Assembly (NCBI RefSeq): GCF_008124875.1
Contig: NZ_VNIA01000001.1
Coordinates: forward strand, 242,943-306,942
Length of the DNA: 64,000 nucleotides
Reading direction: 5' to 3'
Origin: Tenacibaculum adriaticum
Lineage (GTDB): Bacteria; Bacteroidota; Bacteroidia; Flavobacteriales; Flavobacteriaceae
The position numbers were made by a program, and so were the translations under genes. Shown here piece after piece: positions 16,801 through 25,741 of this stretch. The notes beneath the pieces were generated by a model. That model did no database searches. It was given only the letters and a program-made list of their open reading frames with translations, and was not told the DNA's origin. How positions within the stretch are numbered: the stretch's first letter is position 1; the number at the start of each line of letters is the position of its first letter.

Positions 16801-19800
16801 TCATTTAAATCCGTACCAAATCTAATTACCGCTGAAACATCACCTGTTTTAACACTAACGGTATCGCCTTCTGCATGTAAAAACATACGCAAATTCTTAT
16901 AACGACGCATATCTATACTAATGTTCTTATAGATGGCTCTTGTTTCTTCTGGTTCTAAATCTGTAACTTTTAATGTTACAGATTGTTCGTTTTGTCGTTG
17001 AATTCTATTGGTTCCCTGTAATTGTTCACGTACAATACCAGGAGGAATTTCGTAACGGTCTTCATTTTGCTCAATGCTCACCACTCCTACTTCAAAATTA
17101 TTAAGATCTACTGGTTGTAATGGTGTGTCACTGTTATCAAACTTTTTTGTATATCGACGCCAATCTCCACGTACTAATTCTAATTCTCCAAAACGTAAAA
17201 CTACAGGTATTTTAAACTGAGTTAAAAACATACGCATAAACCGAATACTATTAAAATCAGTTATATTATATGCATTAGAAAACCCATTTCTTACGGGAAT
17301 TCTAAATTGATACCACGTAGAACTTCTAGACTGTCCGTTTGCTAAAGTTACCGTTGTTGTTTTTACATCTACAATATGGTTAGATCCTTGAACTAATTCT
17401 GATTTATTTAATGAAATTTCATATTCAAAATATCCACTCACCGTATTCATCGTTTGATCTTTATTGATGTCTTCAGTATCGGGATATGTTGTCGATGATG
17501 TAGGAAACGATTCGTTAGATTGTTCGATTGTAGGTGAATTCCCCTCAGTATTATTATAGTTTTTATAACGTGTTAAAATAGAAGCGTTAATAGCATCTAA
17601 CCCACTTCCTCTAAAAAACTGGAAATTATCAGCAGCTGGATCATCCAACCCACTAAATGCTGGAAATTTGACCCCTTCTTCCTGATCATTTAAACCATCC
17701 AATCCAATATCCTGCTGTGTTCTTACCGCTGAATCATTGCCAAAAGCATATAAAATAGAAGGATTTATAGGGGTATTTCCCCATGTACTTTCTCTTACGT
17801 TAGATCCGTTTATTTTAATACCATCTTCTGGTAAACCATTTTCATATTGTTTACTCCCATCACGTAAAATATCTTCCGATATATTACCAAGGTTGATAAA
17901 TAATTTCCCTACTTGATTCGTTATATCTTGTGGATTTACACCTATTGGCAAGCCTTCTTCTTCTGTGATTGAATAGTTTTCATAAGGATCCATTAACCAA
18001 AACTGAACATACTCAACATTGGCTTGTTCAAAATTATTAGTCGTTAAAGGTCTCATAACACCCCCCCAATTATTTTCAGCTATATCAGGGTTTTCGTTAA
18101 AATTATATGGCCCTCTTTCAGCTGGATAATATGCTAAATCTAAAGTTCTTACTAAATTTAGTTGTGTTATATCTAAATCGGTATTTGGAAATAATTCTGA
18201 ATATCGCACCTGACGAACCTCGTCTCTCGACAATTCAATATCATTTATATTACTCGGACGATTACTTCCTGAAGTATAAAACAACTGATCTACATTATAC
18301 CACGCTATTTTTGCTCTCTGATTATTATACTCTAAATTAAAAGAATCTCCATTAAAACCTTGAGAAACAGGTGTACTCGCTAAAAACCATTGTTGTGGCG
18401 AATTTAAATTAATAGGCACTTGTGATGCTTCAAAATCATCTATATACGAAGTAGCAGTTCCATTAACATCAATTCCACTTGGAGAACCAGGTAGCAAATA
18501 CGCCATATCTGCCCTTACCGATAAATTAGAAGGCACATCAGTTTCTACAAAAGGCAATTTATTTGCTAACTTAGTAAAATAAGGTACTTCTGTACTATAA
18601 TCAAGATTTAAACCTAACATTATATTATCAATAGGTTCAGCTCCATAATTTACTTTTGGTGTAATTGGTTTTTCACTGACATTTAGAAAGGTACCTCCCA
18701 GAATAAAATTCTCAGCAAAACGATGCTCTACATCAATACCAATAAAAGTTTTTCTTTGCTGATTAAAAAAAGTATTATTTTCTACGGTTGCATTTATAGG
18801 AATACCAGAAGATTCTAATCCTGGATCTAAAATTTGAACTCTCCCTAACTGGTAATCTACTACATAATCTACCCCCTCTACCAATTGTCTTCCACCTGCG
18901 GTTACGTTTACAGAACCTCGTGGTATATTAAACGCCCCTAATGAAATTCCTCTGCTCGTTTCAGATTTAAAGTATCCCTTTAAAAAGAATTTGTCTTTAT
19001 TTTGAAATTCGTTTTTAGCTTGCGCTTTGGTAGTTAAGTATAACTCTTCAAATAAATATTTTTCTTGATCCGCTGCATTGGTAATATCTTCGGGATCTTT
19101 TAAATCTTCCCCGAAAGGTTCTGTTTCTGGAAAGTAAATAAGGCCTCTATCAGAGCTAACTGTAATACCTTCTACATAATCGAAAAAACCATCTCCTTCG
19201 GTAATGACAAACTGACTTTGATCTAATCTATCTATATTAAATAAATTTAATAAGGTTCTATCGTGAAGCTCTCCATCTGTAGCTCTTTGTAACGTATTTT
19301 GTAACACTCCATTTTCATCATCACGATACATTAATTCAAAACGGAACCCTTCTTGTTGTAACGGATATGCTCCTAACGCATATACATTTTTCATCATTAA
19401 TCTCCACGTCGGAAAAGGTTCTGTTTGCCCATTAACATCACGAGTAGTTGTTAAAATTTCACTTCTTAGTAATTTAACTGCAATATTTGCAGGCGCATTA
19501 ATACCGTCATTCGAAAACTCTCCTACTTTAAAAACTGTTTCATTACTAGAAGCTCCAACTACTGTATACTCAAAAGCGACTGCTAAGACTTCACCATCGT
19601 TTAATCTTCTGTTTAATGAAACAAAACCTAGTTGTGGATGCAATCGATACTCATTCGATTGTAATTTTCTAGCATTTTGTAAATAAGTATAATCTCTACC
19701 TTGTTGCATTTCTGTAGGAACAGCTCCACTTAAACTTGAAATATCTCTAATCCCACTTGTTGGAGTTAATAAATCATTTATAGTATTTATTTCATTATAG

Positions 19801-20993
19801 GGTAAACTTACTTGAGACCCCCCTACATTTGCTGTGGTAAAAGGAGGGAAGGGATCAACATATCCCGCAGGCGTTCCTGAGTTAAAATCTACCATGTTAG
19901 ACGGTGTAGATTCTCCAATATCTGCAAAAGCAACAATACTTCGATAATCTTGTACGTTTTGGTTTCGGTTAGTTACCCAAACCTCAACTCTGGTAATATT
20001 AATAGGACTACTTATTAGCGGATAATTCTTTAAAGCATCTTTATATGTTTCTCTAAAAAACTGCGAAAGGAAAAAGTGACGATCGTTATCATAATCCGTA
20101 GCGCGTAATTCAAACTCTTCTATAACAGCTCCTCCTTCTGCAACTACCGTTTTACTTTGGGAGTTTTGTTGCGAAAATGCTGTTCGTATTGTAGTTTTTC
20201 CAAACTGTAAATCCGCTCGAACTCCAAATAAAGATTGTGCTCCGTTAATTAAAGAGTTTTTAATAGGAAAGTTAATATTACCCGCATCTAATTTTTGAAT
20301 GATATCATCTTCTGTAGGAGAGTATTCTAATTTGATCACATTTTGAAAATCGAAAGTAGATTGTGTATCGTAATTTGCAGTAACCTTTAAACGCTCACCA
20401 ACCTTTGCTTGTAAACTAGCGCTTATTTGTTGATCAAAATCGAAGGTAAAACTACTCTGATTTTCAACAGAAATTTGAGGATTTTCTGTGTTTTGATATA
20501 CACCCCCTAATTTAATGTTTATTTGTCCCGTTGGAATCACCTCAACTTCATTACCTCCAAAAACCGATTCGAAAAACTTTGAGTTTACATAATACTTAGG
20601 TAGTAAATTTTTCCGTGCTTCATCATTTCCTTTTTTCTTTGTATTAATAGCATCAATTTTTTCTTTAAAATACCCTTTCATATCGTTTTTTAAACGATAC
20701 TTATCATATTCTTTAGGTGACATAAAAATGGGAGTTCCCACATAGTAATCACCAATCTTTTCTACTAATACAAATTTATTTAATGCTTTGTCGTAAGTAA
20801 CCTGTAAATTAGTAGGATTGTTTAAAAAAAGACTTCCATTTTGATTGTGCTTAAAGTTATACTTTAGAGGCGAAATAGTATCTTGTTGTGTAGTTGAAAT
20901 ACTATCCTTATTATTTGCGTTTTGCGAAAATGAAACAACACTTACCAGTAAAGTAAGTGCTGTAAAAAATATATTACGAAGCCTTCTTTTCAA
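13863..20993 (-). CDS. sprA: Cell-surface protein SprA, outer-membrane translocon of the type IX secretion system
   Basis: SprA (Sov in Porphyromonas) is a very large beta-barrel that forms the T9SS outer-membrane channel and is required for gliding. At 2,376 residues the length fits the family. It has a signal peptide (MKRRLRNIFFTALTLLVSVVSFSQ), two N-terminal SprA repeats with YYVGTPIFMSPKEYDKY and QISASLQAKVGERLKVTANYDTQSTFDFQN, and a C-terminal half dominated by alternating barrel strands. The start codon is TTG, six bases after the ruvA TAA and in the same frame; no ATG fits. The ruvA-sprA-gcvH order is conserved in gliding Flavobacteriia. No frameshift is visible. Confidence 0.97.
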   Translation of the reverse strand: MKRRLRNIFFTALTLLVSVVSFSQNANNKDSISTTQQDTISPLKYNFKHNQNGSLFLNNPTNLQVTYDKALNKFVLVEKIGDYYVGTPIFMSPKEYDKYRLKNDMKGYFKEKIDAINTKKKGNDEARKNLLPKYYVNSKFFESVFGGNEVEVIPTGQINIKLGGVYQNTENPQISVENQSSFTFDFDQQISASLQAKVGERLKVTANYDTQSTFDFQNVIKLEYSPTEDDIIQKLDAGNINFPIKNSLINGAQSLFGVRADLQFGKTTIRTAFSQQNSQSKTVVAEGGAVIEEFELRATDYDNDRHFFLSQFFRETYKDALKNYPLISSPINITRVEVWVTNRNQNVQDYRSIVAFADIGESTPSNMVDFNSGTPAGYVDPFPPFTTANVGGSQVSLPYNEINTINDLLTPTSGIRDISSLSGAVPTEMQQGRDYTYLQNARKLQSNEYRLHPQLGFVSLNRRLNDGEVLAVAFEYTVVGASSNETVFKVGEFSNDGINAPANIAVKLLRSEILTTTRDVNGQTEPFPTWRLMMKNVYALGAYPLQQEGFRFELMYRDDENGVLQNTLQRATDGELHDRTLLNLFNIDRLDQSQFVITEGDGFFDYVEGITVSSDRGLIYFPETEPFGEDLKDPEDITNAADQEKYLFEELYLTTKAQAKNEFQNKDKFFLKGYFKSETSRGISLGAFNIPRGSVNVTAGGRQLVEGVDYVVDYQLGRVQILDPGLESSGIPINATVENNTFFNQQRKTFIGIDVEHRFAENFILGGTFLNVSEKPITPKVNYGAEPIDNIMLGLNLDYSTEVPYFTKLANKLPFVETDVPSNLSVRADMAYLLPGSPSGIDVNGTATSYIDDFEASQVPINLNSPQQWFLASTPVSQGFNGDSFNLEYNNQRAKIAWYNVDQLFYTSGSNRPSNINDIELSRDEVRQVRYSELFPNTDLDITQLNLVRTLDLAYYPAERGPYNFNENPDIAENNWGGVMRPLTTNNFEQANVEYVQFWLMDPYENYSITEEEGLPIGVNPQDITNQVGKLFINLGNISEDILRDGSKQYENGLPEDGIKINGSNVRESTWGNTPINPSILYAFGNDSAVRTQQDIGLDGLNDQEEGVKFPAFSGLDDPAADNFQFFRGSGLDAINASILTRYKNYNNTEGNSPTIEQSNESFPTSSTTYPDTEDINKDQTMNTVSGYFEYEISLNKSELVQGSNHIVDVKTTTVTLANGQSRSSTWYQFRIPVRNGFSNAYNITDFNSIRFMRMFLTQFKIPVVLRFGELELVRGDWRRYTKKFDNSDTPLQPVDLNNFEVGVVSIEQNEDRYEIPPGIVREQLQGTNRIQRQNEQSVTLKVTDLEPEETRAIYKNISIDMRRYKNLRMFLHAEGDTVSVKTGDVSAVIRFGTDLNDNYYEVEKPLQLSTKLNNPGPYDAWPEENNLEVPLEELAKLKLDRDGAGISAADLYTIDGSERSDGLTIRVKGNPTLAQIRTVMLGVKNSSLDAETVEVWFNELRAVGFDNKGGWAAVLNVDANFADVADVSLAGRMSTVGFGNVEDRVQERSIEETKQYNVATNVQLGKMMPKKWNMQVPMSYAYGEEFADPKYDPQYQDVELADALDSGSDQVKQNSQNAQDYTRRKSISFINVKKNKNPESKEKPKFYDVENLSVSYSFNEEFHKDYNIEKYINQNVMAGASYNFSFVPFSIEPFKNSKKLKSKYWQLIRDINFNPVPKTLALNSRINRNYNQQQSRNLVEGFTPQPELTQRRFLFDWDYTIGFDLTKSLQLNFNATNNYIYDGFGSDEELEIFDKFFTIGRPNHYHQKLNGTYKLPINKIPFLNFMNADYGYTADFDWQSSSQSIDVRDKVGNMIQNANTHNINTDIDFERFYKTLGLDKLLLKGTKKPTTKKGTVSLIENKQVAQKAKLKKNASFSQKFLKGTYDVLTSIKKAKISYSQNNGTLLQGYIPTVGFLGRDNYSGGLAPTLGFVFGSQTDILNTAIENGWLVTRTEDEEYYNKTYGKTKADKLDYNISVKPFKDFTIDFRGNRIKTSNLTQQLDIIEGETTSNPDIQAYETGNYSISHYMLSTAFTDGDVLYQNFLDYRETISDRLAAQSNLPNSQDPDDQNPGFKTNGQQAMLPAFLAAYSGNDPNKVSTGIFRNIPIPNWTLRYNGLMKYKWFKKNFSSFTLSHSYKSSYTIGNYTNNLQYSLDNNDVPSVNISNNYQPELLISSATLIDEFSPLVRVDMKMKNSFSLKGEIRRDRSLTLNFNNNTLTDVKGTEYVIGLGYKIRDVKFVTRFTGKKETLKGDINLRADISLRDNLTLIRSVDEENNQITGGEKLFGLKFLADYNLSRSLTASFYYNHNTFQYAISTTFPRQSINAGINLVYNLGN

Positions 20994-20999
20994 TCTTTC

Positions 21000-21581
21000 T
21001 TATAAGTTTTTTAACGCTCGCTTTATTAAGGATTCAACACTTGCGCTAGGTGTTTCTTTTAAAATATTATTTAGTACTTTATCAGTTTGTTTTCTTGTAA
21101 AGCCTAATACTTCTAATGCAGATAACGCTTCATCTCTATTTGTATTGTTTTGAGAAACAGAAACTTCATCTATATTAAAAGTTTTTAAAATTTTATCCTT
21201 TAAATCGACAATAACACGTTGTGCTGTTTTTGCACCTATTCCTTTTACAGATTGGATTAAACCAACATTTTCTGAAGCAATTGCTTGTTGAATTTCTTCT
21301 GAAGTCATTGAAGACAACATAGTTCTTGCTATACTTGCTCCAACACCAGATACCGAAATTAATAACTTAAAAACCTCTCTTTCTGTTTTATTTATAAAAC
21401 CAAAAAGGGTATGGGCATCTTCTCGAATAGATAAATGAGAGTATAACAATACATTTTCATCTGCAGGTAAAGCAGAATAAGTGTTTAAAGAAATGTGTAG
21501 TAAGTACCCAACGCCGTTACAATCTACAACGACATATGTTGGATTTTTCTCAACCAACCTCCCTCTAATTTGTGTAATCAT
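21000..21581 (-). CDS. ruvA: Holliday junction DNA helicase subunit RuvA
   Basis: RuvA binds four-way junctions and loads the RuvB motor for branch migration. A full-length protein of 193 residues: OB domain (MITQIRGRLVEKNPTYVVVDCNGVGYLLHIS), two helix-hairpin-helix motifs (LISVSGVGASIARTML and LIQSVKGIGAKTAQRVIVDLKDKI), and the mobile C-terminal domain (DEALSALEVLGFTRKQTDKVLNNIL). RuvB and RuvC are elsewhere. It follows the malic enzyme gene by 61 bases and is tightly joined to sprA. Confidence 0.97.
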   Translation of the reverse strand: MITQIRGRLVEKNPTYVVVDCNGVGYLLHISLNTYSALPADENVLLYSHLSIREDAHTLFGFINKTEREVFKLLISVSGVGASIARTMLSSMTSEEIQQAIASENVGLIQSVKGIGAKTAQRVIVDLKDKILKTFNIDEVSVSQNNTNRDEALSALEVLGFTRKQTDKVLNNILKETPSASVESLIKRALKNL

Positions 21582-21642
21582 AATCCCCTTTTTACTAGGT
21601 CTCTAAAATAGGGAAATTATTTTTCTAAAAAAAGTTGTTTCC

Positions 21643-23937
21643 CTACTCTGCTTTTTGACTATTTAAGTGCTTTTCTCGTTCTTGTGCATCCACTACTGCT
21701 ACTGCTGCCATATTTACCATTTCATCTACACTTGCTCCTAATTGTAACACATGAACAGGTTTGCTTAAACCTAATAAAATTGGTCCGATAGACTCTGCTC
21801 CATCCACTTGTTTCATTAATTTGTACGTGATGTTTGCTGATTCTAAATTTGGAAAAATTAATACATTTACCTTTTTTCCATTTAATTTTGAAAACGGAAA
21901 TTCCTTTGCTAACATCTCTGGATTTAGCGCAAAATCTGCTTGAATTTCTCCATCAACCACTAAATCTGGATGATTTTTATGCATATAATCTACTGCTTCT
22001 CTAATTTTTTGAGAACTTTCAGATTTGGTAGATCCAAAGTTGGAAAATCCTAACATAGCAACATTAGGTTTCATTCCAAACATCTTTGCTAAAACACAGG
22101 TATATTGTGTAATTTTAGCTAAATCTTTAGCTGTTGGATTAATATTAATGGTTGTATCCGCTAAAAACATTGGCCCTTGTTTGGTTAACATCAAGTTGGT
22201 TGCAGCCACACGAGTTACTCCTTTGTCTTTTTCTATTAGTTCTAATATTGGTTTCACAACCGATGGATATGGACGTGAATATCCTGTAATTAAACCATCT
22301 GCTTCCCCTTCATTAACCATCATTGCGGCAAAATAATTACGCTCGCGCATCCATTTTTTTGCTTCAAAAAACGTTACTCCTTTCCTTTGACGAGATTGCC
22401 AGTAAGATTCTGCAAAACGCTCTCTTCTTTCTTTTTCTTCAGCAGTTTTAGGATCTATAATTGTCACTTCAGCTTCAAAACCTAATTCAGCTTTCAACTC
22501 TAAAATCACTTCTTTATCTCCTAATAAGATTGGTTTTGCTATTTTTTCATCATATACACGTTGCGCTGCTTTTAACACGTCTAAATGATCCGCTTCTGCA
22601 AACACAATTCTTTTTGGGTTTCTTCTTGCGCGGTTGTGTAACAATCGTATTTCTTTACTTCCAGAACCCGATCTATCCATTAACTCTTCACGGTACTTAT
22701 CCCAATCTTCAATTGGTTCTTGTGCTACGCCACTTTCCATAGCCGCTCTCGCAATGGCTGGCGGGATTTCGTATATTAATCTTGGATCAAACGGTTTAGG
22801 AATAATATAATCTTTACCAAAAGATAAACTCACTTCATCATAAACAATATTAACTTGTTCTGGCACTGCTCTCTTTGCTAAATCAGCTAACGCATTTACC
22901 GCAGCCATTTTCATTTCTTCGTTAATCTTAGTTGCACGAACATCTAAAGCTCCACGGAAAATATAAGGAAAACCAAGCACATTATTCACTTGATTAGGAG
23001 TGTCTGATCTTCCTGTTGCCATGATAATATCGTCTCTTGAGGCTACTGCATCTTCATAAGAAATTTCTGAAACAGGATTTGCCATAGCAAAAACGATAGG
23101 TTTTCTAGCCATAGATTGCACCATCTTTGGTGTTACAATACCTCCTACCGATAAACCAAGAAACACATCTGCATCAACCATTGCTTCAGCTAAGTTTGCA
23201 TACTGTTTATTTGTAGCGAATTTTTTCTGATTTTGTTCTAGATCATCTCTACTTTCATGAAGTAAGCCATTAACATCAAACATAATAATGTTTTCTGCTT
23301 TCGCCCCTAAAGAAAGGTATAGAGTAGCACAAGAAACCGCCGCTGAACCTGCACCGCTTACTACAATTTTTACTTCCTCAATCTTTTTTTCTGCGATCTC
23401 TAATGCATTTTTTAAAGCTGCTGCTGAAATAATTGCAGTACCATGTTGGTCGTCGTGCATTACAGGAATGTCTAATTCCTCTTTTAAACGACGTTCTATT
23501 TCAAAAGCTTCTGGCGCTTTAATATCTTCCAAATTTATACCTCCAAAAGTAGGAGCGATTGCTTTTACAGTTTCAACAAATTTATCAACATCTGTAGCAT
23601 CTACTTCAATATCAAAAACATCAATATCTGCAAAAATTTTAAAAAGTAACCCTTTTCCTTCCATTACAGGCTTTGACGCTTCAGGACCAATATTTCCCAA
23701 CCCTAAAACTGCTGTTCCGTTTGAAATTACAGCTACTAAATTTCCTTTAGTAGTATATTTATATACATTATTCTTATCTCTCTTTATTTCTAAACAAGGC
23801 TCTGCAACGCCTGGCGAATATGCTAATGACAAATCGTGTTGTGTTGCATATTTTTTAGTAGGAACTACTTCAATTTTACCAGGTTTTGGTTTTGCATGAT
23901 ATAGTAAAGCTTCGTGTCTTTTACGTGAATCACTCAT
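21643..23937 (-). CDS. maeB: NADP-dependent malic enzyme (malic-PTA fusion type)
   Basis: It decarboxylates malate to pyruvate with NADPH formation. The 764-residue length fits the MaeB class: an N-terminal malic domain (YSPGVAEPCLEI, GNLVAVISNGTAVLGLGNIGPEASKPVMEGK), an NAD(P)-binding domain (KIVVSGAGSAAVSCATLYLSLGA), and from about residue 430 a phosphotransacetylase-like domain (RIVFAEADHLDVLKAAQRVYDEKIAKPILLG ... GFSNFGSTKSESSQKIREAV). In known MaeB enzymes the PTA-like part is regulatory (acetyl-CoA inhibition) rather than catalytic. It has its own promoter element and is followed by ruvA and sprA. Confidence 0.95.
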   Translation of the reverse strand: MSDSRKRHEALLYHAKPKPGKIEVVPTKKYATQHDLSLAYSPGVAEPCLEIKRDKNNVYKYTTKGNLVAVISNGTAVLGLGNIGPEASKPVMEGKGLLFKIFADIDVFDIEVDATDVDKFVETVKAIAPTFGGINLEDIKAPEAFEIERRLKEELDIPVMHDDQHGTAIISAAALKNALEIAEKKIEEVKIVVSGAGSAAVSCATLYLSLGAKAENIIMFDVNGLLHESRDDLEQNQKKFATNKQYANLAEAMVDADVFLGLSVGGIVTPKMVQSMARKPIVFAMANPVSEISYEDAVASRDDIIMATGRSDTPNQVNNVLGFPYIFRGALDVRATKINEEMKMAAVNALADLAKRAVPEQVNIVYDEVSLSFGKDYIIPKPFDPRLIYEIPPAIARAAMESGVAQEPIEDWDKYREELMDRSGSGSKEIRLLHNRARRNPKRIVFAEADHLDVLKAAQRVYDEKIAKPILLGDKEVILELKAELGFEAEVTIIDPKTAEEKERRERFAESYWQSRQRKGVTFFEAKKWMRERNYFAAMMVNEGEADGLITGYSRPYPSVVKPILELIEKDKGVTRVAATNLMLTKQGPMFLADTTININPTAKDLAKITQYTCVLAKMFGMKPNVAMLGFSNFGSTKSESSQKIREAVDYMHKNHPDLVVDGEIQADFALNPEMLAKEFPFSKLNGKKVNVLIFPNLESANITYKLMKQVDGAESIGPILLGLSKPVHVLQLGASVDEMVNMAAVAVVDAQEREKHLNSQKAE

Positions 23938-23964
23938 AAATTTGTCGTTGTTTGTTTAAGCCGA

Positions 23965-23972
23965 CAAATATA
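23965..23972 (-). promoter_or_regulatory. TAnnTTTG -7 element, maeB
   Basis: The minus strand reads TATATTTG, a full match to the Bacteroidota -7 consensus, 27 bases upstream of the maeB ATG. The -33 region is AT-rich without a clear TTTG. Confidence 0.6.
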
Positions 23973-24079
23973 CTGAATAAGTTGATGAATAAATAAAATA
24001 GCTAAAATGATAAAAATCATTTTTTAAGCTATAGCGATAACTCACCTTTGTACTGTTTTAATTAAAAATTTTATAAATC

Positions 24080-24673
24080 ATGAATATTACCCAAGAAATT
24101 ATTAACGAAGAGGTAAAATGGGATAAGACTAAAACAATTGTAAGTAAAACTGATGTTTATGGAACTATTTTATATGCTAATGATGTTTTTTCAAACACTT
24201 GTGAATATAGTACATTGGAATTAATTGGTGAACCTCACAATATTATTAGGCACCCAGATATGCCAAAAGTCGCTTTTAAAGCTTTATGGGACGCTCTTAA
24301 GAAAGGAGAAAATTTTCATGCAATTGTTAAAAACCTTACAAAAACCGGCAGGTACTATTGGGTAATTACAGATTTTACTATTGATAAAAATGAAAAAGGA
24401 GAAATTACTGGTTATACAGCTAGAAGAAAAGCAGTTCCTGACGGAGTTGTAAAAAAAATAAAACCTTTATACAAAACACTTCTAGAAATTGAAAAATCTA
24501 AAGGCGAAAAAGCTAGCGAATTATATTTTAACGCTTATTTAAATGAAGAAATAGGAAAAAATTACAATGAATTTGTTGTTGATTTGTTTGAAGATGAAAC
24601 CACTAAAGAATTAGAAAAAAACAAAAGAAAACTAAATTTAAATTGGTTTTTTTTTAGTGATTACCAAGAATAA
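24080..24673 (+). CDS. Stand-alone Aer-type PAS domain protein
   Basis: Residues 15-115 are a PAS domain of the Aer redox-sensor type: ILYANDVFSNTCEYSTLELIGEPHNIIRHPDMP (HPDMP at 58-62), KKGENFHAIVKNLTKTGRYYWVITDF. In E. coli Aer this domain binds FAD and senses redox state. Here the 197-residue protein has no membrane helix, HAMP, methyl-accepting, kinase or GGDEF region. A helical tail (VKKIKPLYKTLLEIE onward) follows, with a hydrophobic patch NWFFFSDY at the end. FAD binding and signalling are inferred. No partner gene lies beside it; queG is convergent. Confidence 0.85.
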   Translation: MNITQEIINEEVKWDKTKTIVSKTDVYGTILYANDVFSNTCEYSTLELIGEPHNIIRHPDMPKVAFKALWDALKKGENFHAIVKNLTKTGRYYWVITDFTIDKNEKGEITGYTARRKAVPDGVVKKIKPLYKTLLEIEKSKGEKASELYFNAYLNEEIGKNYNEFVVDLFEDETTKELEKNKRKLNLNWFFFSDYQE

Positions 24674-24680
24674 AGATTCA

Positions 24681-24715
24681 TAACTACGTCAATAACCATA
24701 AAATTGACGTAGTTA
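24681..24715. other. Long stem-loop between convergent genes
   Basis: A perfect 13-bp inverted repeat (24681-24693 with 24703-24715, core ACTACGTCAAT) encloses a 9-base loop, between the PAS-protein stop and the queG stop. It lacks a clean T run on either side. It may still act as a bidirectional terminator or a 3'-end stabiliser. Confidence 0.7.
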
Positions 24716-24716
24716 A

Positions 24717-25643
24717 TTAATTATCTAAAAAATTAATATTTCTAGTTAATCCAGTAAATTTTGTTCGCTTAACAGCAGATTTTTTAAACACTTTCCGAAA
24801 TGTTTCTTCTGTTATTTCTTGCCAATCTCGCTTGGTCATTTCAAGCATATTTTCTTTGGGCTGAAATAAAGGCTCGTTATGTGGTTTTGAAAATCGATTC
24901 CATGGACAAACATCCTGACACACATCACAACCAAACATCCAATCTTCCATCTTATTTTTAAAATCTGTTGGAATATTATCCCGTAATTCAATCGTTAAAT
25001 ACGATATACATTTATTAGCATCTAATTGGTTATTGGGTAAAATAGCTTGTGTAGGGCAAGCATCAATACATTTCGTACAAGTTCCGCAATGATTGGTTGT
25101 AAAAGGCTCATCGTATGCCAATTCTAAATCTATAATTAATTCCGCCAAAAAGAAAAAAGATCCTTGTTGTTTTTGAATAAGCAAGGTGTGTTTTCCATTC
25201 CAACCAAGACCTGCTTTTTCTGCCCAAGCACGTTCTAAAACAGGTGCTGAATCTACAAAACACCGCCCATCAACTTCTCCGATCTCTGTACGAATGCATT
25301 CTAATAGTTCAAATAATTTATCTTTTATAACATGATGATAATCTTCTCCGTAAGCGTATTTTGCGATTTTATAAGTACCCTCTTGCTGGGCTTCCGAAGG
25401 GAAATAATTATATGATAACGATACAACCGATTTTGCTCCATCAACCAATAACCTTGGATCTAACCGTTTATCAAAATGATTCTCCATATAGCTCATTTCC
25501 GCATGAAAATCATTTTGTAACCACTTTTCTAACCTCGGTGCTTCGTCTTCTAAAAAATCTGCTTTAGCAATACCACAAGCCAAAAAACCCAAGCGTTTTG
25601 CTTGTTTTTTTATAATTTGCGAATATTCCTGTTGTCGATTCAA
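24717..25643 (-). CDS. queG: Epoxyqueuosine reductase QueG
   Basis: It performs the last step of queuosine synthesis, reducing epoxyqueuosine in tRNA with cobalamin and two [4Fe-4S] clusters. Cluster ligands are in [12 protein letters not shown] and [14 protein letters not shown]1730 region features ([58 protein letters not shown]) are complete. At 308 residues it is the short form without the C-terminal HEAT domain. The start is TTG: an in-frame stop lies 12 bases upstream and no ATG is available at the domain start. Confidence 0.96.
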   Translation of the reverse strand: MNRQQEYSQIIKKQAKRLGFLACGIAKADFLEDEAPRLEKWLQNDFHAEMSYMENHFDKRLDPRLLVDGAKSVVSLSYNYFPSEAQQEGTYKIAKYAYGEDYHHVIKDKLFELLECIRTEIGEVDGRCFVDSAPVLERAWAEKAGLGWNGKHTLLIQKQQGSFFFLAELIIDLELAYDEPFTTNHCGTCTKCIDACPTQAILPNNQLDANKCISYLTIELRDNIPTDFKNKMEDWMFGCDVCQDVCPWNRFSKPHNEPLFQPKENMLEMTKRDWQEITEETFRKVFKKSAVKRTKFTGLTRNINFLDN

Positions 25644-25741
25644 AAAATAAACATTTTATTAACTACAATATTACAGATATCTTTTAACTTTATCCTTTAA
25701 TTCAATAATCGAATTTATTTTTATCAGAAACCCCATTCCTT

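Noticed and set aside
23288..23899. Open frame of 203 codons antisense to the malic enzyme gene
   Set aside because: A mirror of strongly biased codons in a highly conserved enzyme. The translation has no recognisable domain.
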